64,000 bases of DNA from Pelagomonas calceolata. Taxonomy: Eukaryota > Sar > Pelagophyceae > Pelagomonadales > Pelagomonadaceae. This document shows, piece by piece, positions 54,085 through 62,684 of the stretch; position 1 is the first letter of the stretch, and each line of letters opens with the position of its first letter. The stretch spans positions 620,001-684,000 of the forward strand of contig CAKKNE010000005.1 of NCBI GenBank assembly GCA_918797485.1, in the 5' to 3' direction. The translations under genes and the position numbers were made by a program. The notes below the pieces were generated by a model, which saw only the letters and a program-made list of their open reading frames with translations, was not told the DNA's origin and did no database searches.

Positions 54085-54951
54085 CTAGACCCAGTCCGCG
54101 CCGTGCGTCCCCACGACGACTTCGAGCAGCTCCGGTAGCGCGTCCACGTGGACGTTGTGGCCGCTCTCCGCGAGGACGTAGGTATGCTTCAGGCCGAGGT
54201 CCCGCGGGACCACGTCAGCCTTGCCGGCGATGACCAAACCTAAGCGATCCGCGTCGTCGAGCGCCCGAGCTTCAGGCAAGAGGTCCGTCTGGCAATGGTC
54301 ATCATACAGAGCCCTCACCGCGTCGAGGTCGTAGGAGAAGCGCACGCCGCCGTCGTCGGCCTTCTCCGTCGTCATGGCGAGCCACTGCGCCGTGGCGGGC
54401 TGCAGGCCCCGCTCGACGAGAGCCGCGACGGCGGCCTTCGTCGTGGAATAGACCTGGTCCCGCGCCGCGTCCTCGAGGATGGCCAGGACCTCGCCGACGC
54501 CGCCCGCGCCCGTGGTGATCGTGGGGTTCGAATCGAAGAGCCAGGTCCGTATCGGCGGCTCTACGCGCGCCGCGGCGTAGGCCAGCCCTACCTTCCCCCC
54601 GAAGCTGTGGCCCAGGACCAGGGGCGCCGTCCCGTCCGCGAGCAAAGCCGTCGGTTCCGACGGCGTCGGCGCGTCCGGGCCGCACGCGTGCGCCACCGTC
54701 GCGGCCACGTCGCGCGCCGCCGCGGCCACGGTGTGCGGCCCCGCGATCGTCGCGTTCGCGCCGTGGCCGCGCAGATCAATCAGAAGCACCTTGTGGTCGG
54801 GTTGGCGCTTGACGAGCTGCCTCGCGGCGGTCATCCAGTTTCGCCCTTGGCCCATTATGCCATGCAGTGATACGACGACCCGGGCCTTGGCGAAGGCGGC
54901 CTGGCCTTTCAAAGCGCCGCTCGAGACCCACTTGTGCGCGAGGACGGACAT
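54085..54951 (-). CDS. Alpha/beta hydrolase, ABHD11-like
   Basis: A 288-aa single exon. Order of elements: VSLHGIMGQGRNWMTAARQL (oxyanion HG), DLRGHGAN, the nucleophile elbow LVLGHSFGGKVGLAYA, and the catalytic His in YVLAESGHNVHVDAL. The length, HGxxGxxxNW and LRNHG-type (here LRGHG) signatures put it with mitochondrial ABHD11/YbfF esterases, which act on acyl-CoA or lipid esters. No clear N-terminal presequence. Convergent with the helicase gene, 41 bases away. Confidence 0.87.
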   Translation of the reverse strand: MSVLAHKWVSSGALKGQAAFAKARVVVSLHGIMGQGRNWMTAARQLVKRQPDHKVLLIDLRGHGANATIAGPHTVAAAARDVAATVAHACGPDAPTPSEPTALLADGTAPLVLGHSFGGKVGLAYAAARVEPPIRTWLFDSNPTITTGAGGVGEVLAILEDAARDQVYSTTKAAVAALVERGLQPATAQWLAMTTEKADDGGVRFSYDLDAVRALYDDHCQTDLLPEARALDDADRLGLVIAGKADVVPRDLGLKHTYVLAESGHNVHVDALPELLEVVVGTHGADWV

Positions 54952-55271
54952 CTTTTTTCCTCCGTGTTGTGCTCGCGGTGCTCTCAGAGACTTGTGCGCT
55001 CGCGGTGATGCTGCGGCGGCGTCGCGCGCCCAGGAGTGGTGCTCTCAGAGAGGGCCGGCCTGGTAGCGCCCCGCTGCCCGCAGCGCTGCGAAAAACGCAG
55101 TCGTGATGTGACTACCGCAGCCCTTGAGCTCGCGTAATAGCACGGGACGACGCGTTTGACCTGTTCTGCGACGGCGCTTGCTAGCGGTAGTAAGATACTA
55201 GCGAACAAACTCAGACGCTGCACAGCCACCACCGCTAACGTAAAACTAGGTTGAACACGAAACGCCACCAC
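54952..55271. other. Intergenic region with CTAG motif
   Basis: 320 bases between two minus-strand genes. It holds a reverse CTAG motif at 55181 in the correct orientation for the hydrolase gene. Nothing else is seen. Confidence 0.5.
55181..55201 (-). promoter_or_regulatory. CTAG-motif copy, minus strand
   Basis: Minus strand begins CTAGTATCTTACTA and ends CCGCTAG; 230 bases upstream of the ABHD11-like start at 54951, the same orientation relative to its gene as the plus-strand copies. Confidence 0.6.
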
Positions 55272-56273
55272 TTACTCCTGCGCCGGCGGCGGCGGCGGCG
55301 GCCCGTCCTGGGAGTCCTGCGACAGCGAGAAGGACAGCAACGCGTCCTTGGCCTCGCCCATGCCCCGGCCCATGGCCGCGACGGCGTCGGACCACGTCGG
55401 CGCGCGGACGAGCTCCGCGAGGGAGTCCTGCGACGCCGGCAGCTCCTCGTCATTGTTCGGCGCCGTTGCCGCGAGGCGGTCGTCGAGCCGATCCAGGATG
55501 GGCAGCACGCGCTCGACGAGCAGCTCCTCGAGGCCGTCGAGCCGCGCCTGGAGCTGCGACAGGTCCACGGCCGTCAGCGACGGCATGCGCGGCGCCGCCG
55601 GGTGGCCCACGCGCTGGCGCCGCGCGGGCGGCATGGGACTCACGGACGCGTCGTCGTCGTCGTGCTGCTGCTGCTGCTGGCGGTGCGCGGCCATGCGCGA
55701 CCGTTTTACTTTGGACGCCACGTACACAGGAGTCGTGTAGGCCGATTGAAGCGCGGGCAGGCCGTGCTTCCGGGCCTCCTCGTCTGAGAGCGACGCCTTG
55801 ATGACGAAGCGCTTGTCGCCCTGGCGGTAGGACCCGAGCTCGACGCGAAATCTCAAAATCGCGCCGAGCAGGTTCTCCCTCGCTCCTCGCGGCTCGCCCC
55901 TGGGAGCATCGCATTTCCTCAAATGCGACTGGTCCGCGACGACGACGTACTCGTCCGTGTCGTGGTTCGGCGCGAAGCACAGCGTCAGGTCCAGGACGAC
56001 GTCGCTTGACACTGTGGCCCGCAACGCTCGGGGCAGCCGCACGCGGAACTGCATGAAGTGGTCGGCCTTGGGCGTGGCATCTTTATAAAAGACCTCGCCG
56101 CGCTCGCCGGGCGTCGGCGCGGGCTCGCCGGGTTTCGGTTTTCTTGGGATCAGTTCGGGCGCCCGATTGCCGACCTCGGCCTGGTACGCGCGCTGCGCGT
56201 GGCTGTAGGCGAACTCCTCGACGACCAGCGCGCCGGCGTCGGCGGGGTTCCCGGGCGTGCCGCGGCGCACCAT
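55272..56273 (-). CDS. Hypothetical protein with polyQ/polyD linker
   Basis: A 333-aa single exon. Start taken at ATG 56273 (MVRRGTPGN); ATG 56333 would add 20 Arg-rich residues. Residues 60-175 look like a folded beta domain (HFMQFRVRLPRALRATVSSD, VVLDLTLCFAPNHDTDEYVV, LRFRVELGSYRQGDKRFVIK). Then QQQQQ and DDDD tracts, a basic patch, a coiled coil (LSQLQARLDGLEELLVERVL) and a Pro-rich end. The layout of an Ig-like or beta-sandwich domain followed by disordered and coiled-coil parts resembles a transcription or signalling adaptor, but no family is recognised. Confidence 0.6.
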   Translation of the reverse strand: MVRRGTPGNPADAGALVVEEFAYSHAQRAYQAEVGNRAPELIPRKPKPGEPAPTPGERGEVFYKDATPKADHFMQFRVRLPRALRATVSSDVVLDLTLCFAPNHDTDEYVVVADQSHLRKCDAPRGEPRGARENLLGAILRFRVELGSYRQGDKRFVIKASLSDEEARKHGLPALQSAYTTPVYVASKVKRSRMAAHRQQQQQHDDDDASVSPMPPARRQRVGHPAAPRMPSLTAVDLSQLQARLDGLEELLVERVLPILDRLDDRLAATAPNNDEELPASQDSLAELVRAPTWSDAVAAMGRGMGEAKDALLSFSLSQDSQDGPPPPPPAQE

Positions 56274-56822
56274 CTTTGCAGAACTTGCGCGGCGGGGGGG
56301 GCTGTTCTCGGTGAGCGCGGCGCCGCGGCGCATCTATGGGGCGCGGCCTCTTTTGTGGCGCGCGGCGCTGTCGGCGTAGTCTTTGAGCACGACGCGGCGC
56401 TTGTGAACGCCGCGCGCGGAACCGCGGGCTTGTGAACAGAGCGCGTTTTTTTTTTTGAGCAGGGACCCGGGAGCGTTCTTTAGCGCGTCGGGGACGGGGG
56501 CGCGCTGGCTCCCGCGTCGCTTTTTGCACGCGTGCGGCTCTTTATAATGCGCGTCCAAGAATGGGCGCCTACGCCCTGAAACTGGTGCGGCAAAAAAAGA
56601 GCTGCTTGCTAGTGTGTTACAGGACGCTAGCTCTCTCAAGTCTTGCGGCGCAGTCGTCGCGCTGTGGGGCTGACAGAGACTGGATATTGCTTGAAGGGTC
56701 GCAGCTGTGCTGTGTTATCAGTGGCAAAACATCTTCTCTGCGATCGCTGCAGCATTTCTTGGCGGCAGAGCAGCAGAACTGCGACTGCAACTCTCCAATA
56801 TTGCCCGCGCGACGCGATAACG
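56274..56822. promoter_or_regulatory. Divergent promoter region with CTAG motif
   Basis: 549 bases between the previous gene (minus) and a zinc-finger gene (plus). It contains an 11-T run at 56446-56456 and a CTAG motif at 56609. Confidence 0.5.
56609..56630 (+). promoter_or_regulatory. CTAG-motif copy
   Basis: Begins CTAGTGTGTTACAG and ends GACGCTAG; 192 bases upstream of the ATG at 56823. Confidence 0.6.
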
Positions 56823-57752
56823 ATGGGCAAAACCAAGCTCAAGCTGGCCTCCAAGCTGGCAAAGAAACGTAAAAAGCTCAAAAAAGCGCCGCCGCCCCCG
56901 CCGCCGGACCCGTCGAGCAGCAGCAGCAGCGACGACAGCAGCAGCGACGCGAGCAGCAACAGCGACACCAGCAGCGCCGGCGACGCCGCCGCGGGACGCG
57001 TCGACGAAAGGACGCCGGCGTCGAGCAGCAGCGACGACGACGACAGCGACGCGGCGCCGAACCTCTCGGGCGACGCCGAGCTCGAGGGCGTGCTCACCCT
57101 CGACGAGCGCATCGCGCTCCTCGAGGCGGAGCTCGCGCGCGAGAGCAGCGACAGCGACAGCGACGGTAGCGACGACGACAGCGACGACGACAGCGGCGAC
57201 GTCCGGCCCAAGAAGGTCGCCCGGGGCGTCCTCGCCTCGCTCGTCGACGACCGCATCCCGCCCCTGCCGGCCCATTTATTACCTCAGGCGCCGCCCAAGA
57301 AGCGGCACTTCGACGGGCCGCCGCAACGAACTAAACCGGGAACGCCCGACGCGGCCTTCGCGCGCGCGTCGCCGGCCCAGCTCCAGCAGGCGCACCGCCT
57401 GGTCGACGCCTGCGCGGCGTCGGAGAAGGTCAAGCGCGAGTTGTACTGCCGCCTGTGCGCGTTTCAAGGAACCGACCTCGCGGACCTCGAGCGCCACCGG
57501 CGGTCGGACCTCCACATGGTCGCGACGCGCGTCTGGCGCGACCGGTCCTACTGCAAGTTATGTCGGGTCCAGACGACGTCCCCCAATGAATTGGCCGTGC
57601 ACCTGACGTGCAAGAAGCACAAGGAACGGCTCGCCGAGGTCGAAGGAAGGGGGCGCGGCGGCGGGCGCGGTCGCGGTGGGCGCGGCGGCGGGCGCGGGGG
57701 GGGGGGGGGGGGCGGCGCGGCGGCGCAGCCGCTTCTAATTTTTGTGTGTTGA
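56823..57752 (+). CDS. Two-finger C2H2 (U1-type) zinc finger protein
   Basis: A 309-aa single exon. N-terminal Lys-rich stretch (KTKLKLASKLAKKRKKLKK), a long Ser/Asp repeat region (25-125) that is surely disordered and a CK2-type phosphorylation target, then two U1-like fingers: YCRLCAFQGTDLADLERH (about 204-230) and YCKLCRVQTTSPNELAVH (about 241-266). A Gly/Arg (RGG) tail follows. Such proteins bind RNA or act in splicing and ribosome assembly. The tail is encoded by a 17-G run (57696-57712), so the reading frame of the last 15 residues is at risk from sequencing or length errors. Confidence 0.78.
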   Translation: MGKTKLKLASKLAKKRKKLKKAPPPPPPDPSSSSSSDDSSSDASSNSDTSSAGDAAAGRVDERTPASSSSDDDDSDAAPNLSGDAELEGVLTLDERIALLEAELARESSDSDSDGSDDDSDDDSGDVRPKKVARGVLASLVDDRIPPLPAHLLPQAPPKKRHFDGPPQRTKPGTPDAAFARASPAQLQQAHRLVDACAASEKVKRELYCRLCAFQGTDLADLERHRRSDLHMVATRVWRDRSYCKLCRVQTTSPNELAVHLTCKKHKERLAEVEGRGRGGGRGRGGRGGGRGGGGGGGAAAQPLLIFVC

Positions 57753-58071
57753 TTTTGTATGTCGGGCGGCCGCGCTTCGCTGCGCGAAGATCCGGCCCTT
57801 TTCGTGTAGCGCGCGCGCAATACCCGTAGGGATAGTGTTCCTGCGGCCGAGGCGCCTGGCTTCCACGGCTTCCCGTACAATCTCCGCCACAGAAACCCGC
57901 ACGAGGTTTTGTGAGCGCGAGCGGAGCGCTCATCATAAAGCAATTCAGCTTTACACCTCGGCATTGGGCAGCCTCCTGGGATCAGTTCTTAAGCCTCTAT
58001 CGCAGCCGCACGCAATCACCAGTGCGGACGGAGTGCGGAGGGCCAGCAGCACTGAATAGCAAGCAGAGATC
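57753..58071. other. Intergenic region
   Basis: 319 bases between two plus-strand genes. No motif or gene is seen. Confidence 0.4.
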
Positions 58072-59022
58072 ATGGCAGCGGTCGTGGCCGAAGAAGAGCA
58101 AGCACCAGTGGGTGAGGAAGCAGTGATGGGTGAGGAAGAGCAAACGCTGTCGCTGGTGATGGAAGAACGGGAGCCGGCACGCAGCGAGGAGGCCGAGGCG
58201 GAAGAACCTTACGCCGAGGTAACGGGCGAGACGGGCGTCGTCGAGGGCGTGGTGGTGGAGGAGGCCCCGCTCACGAACGAGACGTTGCGAGACTGGGTGA
58301 AGCGCTGGTGCGGCGGCGAGCGCGAGGGCTTGCCGCCCATTTCGACGTGGAATACAAGTAAGGTCACGGACATGTCGTTCTTGTTTTGTGTGTGGCAGGA
58401 ATCTTGGAAGAACTGGCCCTGTATGAACTATATGGAAGATAATTTTAATAGGATGCTTCCGGCGGCCTCGTCGTCCTTCAACGACGACATCAGCGCGTGG
58501 AATACCTCTAATGTGACGAATATGAGCTGGATGTTCTACAGAGCCTCGTCGTTCAACCAGCCGCTGAACGACTGGCGGGTCGACAACGTCACGGATATGC
58601 AGTACATGTTCGCCGGCGCCTCGTCGTTTAACCACCCGCTCGGCAAATGGAGGGTCGACAACGTCACGAATATGAGCACGATGTTCGCCGGCGCCTCGTC
58701 GTTTAACCAACCGCTGAACAACTGGCGGGTCGACAACGTCACGAATATGCACGCGATGTTCTGCTACGCCTCGGCTTTCAACCAGCCGCTGAACGACTGG
58801 AACACCTTCAACGTTGACCTCTTCAGAAACCAGTCGATGGACGGAATGTTCTACTTGGCCTCGTCGTTCAACCACCCGACTAATGTACCGGACCATTTCC
58901 AGTTCAATCCACACTTTTATATGAAACGGCTTTTTGACTCGATCCCGCTCGGCGACTGGGCATACACGGAAAATATGTATGCGGGCAGCGCCGTGGACAG
59001 AAGTTGCTGCCTTGTCTCGTAA
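58072..59022 (+). CDS. BspA/DUF285-type repeat protein
   Basis: A 316-aa single exon. An acidic Glu/Ala-rich N-terminus (1-75) precedes repeats of about 24 residues with the core FNQPLNDWRVDNVTDM and MFAGASSFN; five are clear between residues 140 and 270. This DUF285/BspA-like 'WNTSNVTNMS' repeat is widespread in bacteria (Mycoplasma, Bacteroidetes, Lactobacillales) and in protists such as Trichomonas and pelagophytes, where it forms a leucine-rich-like solenoid. There is no signal peptide, so it is likely intracellular. A bacterial origin by transfer is plausible but old, because codon use matches the surrounding genes. Confidence 0.85.
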   Translation: MAAVVAEEEQAPVGEEAVMGEEEQTLSLVMEEREPARSEEAEAEEPYAEVTGETGVVEGVVVEEAPLTNETLRDWVKRWCGGEREGLPPISTWNTSKVTDMSFLFCVWQESWKNWPCMNYMEDNFNRMLPAASSSFNDDISAWNTSNVTNMSWMFYRASSFNQPLNDWRVDNVTDMQYMFAGASSFNHPLGKWRVDNVTNMSTMFAGASSFNQPLNNWRVDNVTNMHAMFCYASAFNQPLNDWNTFNVDLFRNQSMDGMFYLASSFNHPTNVPDHFQFNPHFYMKRLFDSIPLGDWAYTENMYAGSAVDRSCCLVS

Positions 59023-59080
59023 GTTTACTACGTTCGCACACTCCCGGAAGGAGCAAAAGTAATAATAGTATCCTAATAAT

Positions 59081-62000
59081 TTACGCCGGCGGCAGCGCCG
59101 CCCGGGCTCGGTGCCACGGCGCCAGCTCGAGGGCCCGGTCCCGCGCCGCGCCGTCCGCGACGGCCGCCTCGGGCAGACGCACGTGCTTCTTCAGGTACCG
59201 TGCGACGAACTGGCGCGCGGCGCCGTTCCGCGGCGACGAGTGCGTGCCGTCGACGATGGCCAGCTTGCGACTGCCGCCGTACCTATTTGCTAAGGCCTCG
59301 ACGTGTTTCAAAGCGATGATCCGGTCCGACCGCGCCTGCATGAATAACGCCGGCGCCGAGCACTCGGCCGCGTGCCGCATCGGCGACAAATCTTTAAGAG
59401 GCGACAACCCGGCGAGCTGCTTGCACGTCGCGTCGATGGAGTCCAACACCAAATCCAACGCGAGTCTGGTGACGGTGAAGCCGGCGACGTACTTGCCGAG
59501 GCCGCCCGTCGCCGCCTTGGAGTTCTGCGCCACTAAGTGTCTAGCTAACTCCCCAAAGTCGGCATACGGCGAATCTAAGACACAAGCGTCGAGTCGCGGC
59601 GCGGTCACGTTCTTTTTCGTCAGGTACCTACCTTGATAATAAATGACCGCCGCGGCGCCCATGGAGTGGCCCCAGACGATCAGCGACCCGACGTCACTAC
59701 GCCGTCGCAGATGCAACAGCACGATCCGCAGATCGTCGGCCTCGTGCCACCCTAATGAAACGTGCGCGCCGTCGGAGACACCACTTCCGCCACAGTCCAA
59801 CGCAAATAACGTCGCGCCCAGCGACAGCGCCACGGGCAGGTAGGAACACGCCTGGACGCGCGACGCCGAGTTCGCGTGCATGAAGACGACGCACGGCCTC
59901 TTTGTATCGTCGGTGAAGCGCCAGTGCGAGCAGTGCAGCCGTAAGCCTCGCGCGTTCCGCAAAACCAAGTCGTGCCGTAGGCACCGCTTGTTCTGGAACT
60001 CGAACGACGAAGGTCCTAAGATGCGGCAGTCGTAGAGGAACCGCGGCGGCCGGATGACGGCGGAGACCAACGCGTTGTAGACCGTGGGTCGATCTCCCAA
60101 CGCGCCGCCGCCCTCCGTCGCGAGGGCTTCCGGCGTTCCTACGGTCGCTTTTGCCACTCGCGCCGCGCCGGCCGAGGGCAGGCCGGTCCCAAATATGGAA
60201 TGATACTGGCACCGCGGCCGCTGCGACTGGAGGTCGTAGACCGAGTAGTCATCTAATAACCGCAAGACCTCCCGCGCCGCGCGCTCGTCATCCCTTAAAT
60301 CAATCTCGAAGCGCACGCGCCGCGACGGCGCGTCGAGGTCGTCGTCACTGGACGACTCGTCCTCGGACAACGAAGCAGGAGCTTCTGGCAGTTTGGGCGC
60401 CGGCGAGAACCACCAGGAGGCCTGGACCTTGGGCTGCGTCGCGCGGCCCTTGGACAGCGCCGCGAGTCTCCTCAATCGCTTTCTTCTAGCGTCGTCGTGG
60501 GAAGTCGACCGTCTCCGCATGAACGCCGGCCCCCAGCAGTCGAAGGGCTGCTCGGCCTCGAAGCGTATAATAGATTTGTCGCGCGTCCACCGTCGCAGTT
60601 TCGCAAAGGGCACGCTCTGGAGCTCGGACGTCAGGTCGTTGGATAGGATGGCGGCACCATCTCTAGAAACAGCTAACACGCGGGGCGGGCAGGCCTGGTC
60701 CCGCATCGTCTCGCCGGGCGCGCGCCGCCGCACGGCGCAGGGGAACAACTGCGCGCCGAAGCGCGACGTCGACGCGACCGTCGCGAGGAACGCGGCCTCG
60801 GGCGCGTCCCCGTCGTCCGAGACGACGCGCTCGCCGTCCGCGACGGGCTCGACGATCTCCAGCTCGATCTTGGCGGCCTTCTTCGGCGCCTGGGCGACGG
60901 CTCGGGCCTTATCTCTTTTCGCGGCTTTCTGCGCGAGATGTCCATCGAGAGCGGCGCGGACGCGGACCTCGTCGGCGCTCCCGAACTCCTGGACGCCGTG
61001 CGTCGCCAGCAGCGTGAGGGCCAGCGGCCTTACTATCGTATCGTCGTCGCCGTCGAGGCCCCGCTTCGCAGCCTGGCCGCGCGCGCGCGCCCAGAGCCGG
61101 AGCGCCGCGAGGTCGCCCGTGACGGCGTCGGGGAACGGCGCGGCGCAGCGCTCGTCGAGGGCGTAGGCGGCGGCCTGCGTGCGTTTTAGTGTCGATGGCC
61201 GCGACGGCGTCGACGCGATGAGTAGGACGCGGCACCATGCTTGCGCGTGCAACAAGCGAGCGAGCGCGAACTCGTTGGCGGAGGCGGTCGACGTCCGGAA
61301 GCCCCGCGCGGCGGCCGCGAGCTGCGCCGTCGTAATGAGGCGCACGGCGAGGACTACCGATTGATTCCGCAGGGACCGGGCCGTCGCGTCGGGCTCGTGC
61401 CGCGCGGCGCAGCGGCCGTCGCCGTTGTACGCATACAGTCCGAGCGCCGAGACGTACTCGGCGCCGACGCCGATCGCTAACGCCGCCGCCGACTGGATGG
61501 ACCGGGCCGTGTCGTCGTTCCTAGCTGTCACTTTGATGGAAGAGCCGTCGATAAAAGCCACCTCCACAACACATGTAGACATCGCGCCGAACCGACCTCG
61601 ATCCCTCAATGCTTGTCCGACGTCGCACGAAGACGTCCGCGCCGTACTCGTACCGTTCGCGACCTCGTAGCTTTCGCCCTTGATCAGCTTGGGGAGCATG
61701 TGGGCCCTCCCTATATCTCTAGCTTTCTGCAGTAGACTTCTTCTTTTGGGAGCGGGCGGCGGCGTGGTGACGACGGTTAACGACGCCATCTGCGGCGTCT
61801 CATCAGAGTCGTTGTACGCGGCCCAGTCGTCGATGCGTTGTGCAGCTTGCTTGCGGACCATCGACGGCGGCAACGAAGAAGACCGCTTCTTCGGGCCGCC
61901 CCGCCGCCCGACGGGCACCTCGAGGGGCGTGAAGTCGCGCGTGGCGCGCGGCGCCTCGTCGGGTTCTAGGTCGAGGTCGTACTGCGGGAGGCTCGGCATA

Positions 62001-62116
62001 AACTCCGACCCGACGGCGTCAATTTCAAACTCCTGCTGCATGATCTCTTGCAAAGCGGCGGCGGGGCCCGCACTCTTCTGGGGTGTGGCCTTGCGGCCAT
62101 AACCAAAAAACTCCAT
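59081..62116 (-). CDS. FERM-domain protein fused to an alpha/beta hydrolase
   Basis: A 1011-aa single exon from ATG 62116. Residues 1-165: disordered with basic patches. About 180-270: FERM N-lobe-like ubiquitin fold (CVVEVAFIDGSSIKVTARND). About 270-440: helical M-lobe (EFALARLLHAQAWCRVLLIA; GDLAALRLWARARG). About 490-580: PH-like C-lobe (FLATVASTSRFGAQLFPC; VLAVSRDGAAILSND; VPFAKLRRW). After an acidic linker, about 735-990 is a serine hydrolase: VVFMHANSASRVQA, LDCGGSGVSDG, the elbow WGHSMGAAAV (S818), ARSDRI (D931) and DGTHSS (H959), closest to ABHD17/S33-type enzymes. Suggests a membrane-recruited lipase or depalmitoylase (inference). Confidence 0.8.
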   Translation of the reverse strand: MEFFGYGRKATPQKSAGPAAALQEIMQQEFEIDAVGSEFMPSLPQYDLDLEPDEAPRATRDFTPLEVPVGRRGGPKKRSSSLPPSMVRKQAAQRIDDWAAYNDSDETPQMASLTVVTTPPPAPKRRSLLQKARDIGRAHMLPKLIKGESYEVANGTSTARTSSCDVGQALRDRGRFGAMSTCVVEVAFIDGSSIKVTARNDDTARSIQSAAALAIGVGAEYVSALGLYAYNGDGRCAARHEPDATARSLRNQSVVLAVRLITTAQLAAAARGFRTSTASANEFALARLLHAQAWCRVLLIASTPSRPSTLKRTQAAAYALDERCAAPFPDAVTGDLAALRLWARARGQAAKRGLDGDDDTIVRPLALTLLATHGVQEFGSADEVRVRAALDGHLAQKAAKRDKARAVAQAPKKAAKIELEIVEPVADGERVVSDDGDAPEAAFLATVASTSRFGAQLFPCAVRRRAPGETMRDQACPPRVLAVSRDGAAILSNDLTSELQSVPFAKLRRWTRDKSIIRFEAEQPFDCWGPAFMRRRSTSHDDARRKRLRRLAALSKGRATQPKVQASWWFSPAPKLPEAPASLSEDESSSDDDLDAPSRRVRFEIDLRDDERAAREVLRLLDDYSVYDLQSQRPRCQYHSIFGTGLPSAGAARVAKATVGTPEALATEGGGALGDRPTVYNALVSAVIRPPRFLYDCRILGPSSFEFQNKRCLRHDLVLRNARGLRLHCSHWRFTDDTKRPCVVFMHANSASRVQACSYLPVALSLGATLFALDCGGSGVSDGAHVSLGWHEADDLRIVLLHLRRRSDVGSLIVWGHSMGAAAVIYYQGRYLTKKNVTAPRLDACVLDSPYADFGELARHLVAQNSKAATGGLGKYVAGFTVTRLALDLVLDSIDATCKQLAGLSPLKDLSPMRHAAECSAPALFMQARSDRIIALKHVEALANRYGGSRKLAIVDGTHSSPRNGAARQFVARYLKKHVRLPEAAVADGAARDRALELAPWHRARAALPPA

Positions 62117-62684
62117 GCTGATGCCTGGGCAGCCCCTTGCTCTTGCCGCGCGCGGGGCAGCCGCAGCGCTCGCGACGGCGGTCGTGGCCGTCCCGGCGTG
62201 TCGTTCCGGATCCGTGCGGCCTGCGCGACGCGTGAGAGTGCGCCTGCGGCTCACGGCTGCCTGCCAATTTTCATTTTTTGACACGGGTTTTGCCCGTTTG
62301 CCTCCACCCGTTTGGAACCGCATCTGCCCTGCTTGATGAACACGAAGAACGCTACCCGGACGGTTGGCCGTCTTAGGACGAATGCTAGTGTCTTACAGCT
62401 AGCCCACTCCCAGCTGCGCCTTTGTCTTTCGCTCCCGATCGCCCTTGTTGGAGGCCGCTGCGACATATCCGTGGCTCGGTATACCTTCAAGGCTGATCCG
62501 CTCGAAAACCGGTGCAGCGACGGCACCCGCACTCCATAAAAGGGCCCTCAAGTAGGAGGCCCTTTTGCTCGGTGCTCGCTCCCACGCGCGAGGCGCCGCG
62601 CGTCAAAAGACGGCCAGCGCGCAGACGCCACGGGACCGTGCCCCGCACGGAGACCCGCCCGCGCCACCACAAGCACACCGAGGC
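62117..62684. promoter_or_regulatory. Divergent promoter region with CTAG motif
   Basis: 568 bases between the FERM-hydrolase gene (minus) and the kinase gene (plus). GGGCAGCCCC (62128-62137) lies close to the FERM start. A CTAG motif is at 62384. Confidence 0.5.
62384..62402 (+). promoter_or_regulatory. CTAG-motif copy, shortened
   Basis: CTAGTGTCTTACAGCTAG, three to four bases shorter than consensus; 283 bases upstream of the kinase ATG and 268 upstream of the divergent one. Confidence 0.55.

Noticed and set aside
56446-57712. T-run and 17-G run as functional elements
   Set aside because: Simple homopolymers, common in GC-rich algal genomes and prone to length error; noted only because the G-run lies in a coding tail.
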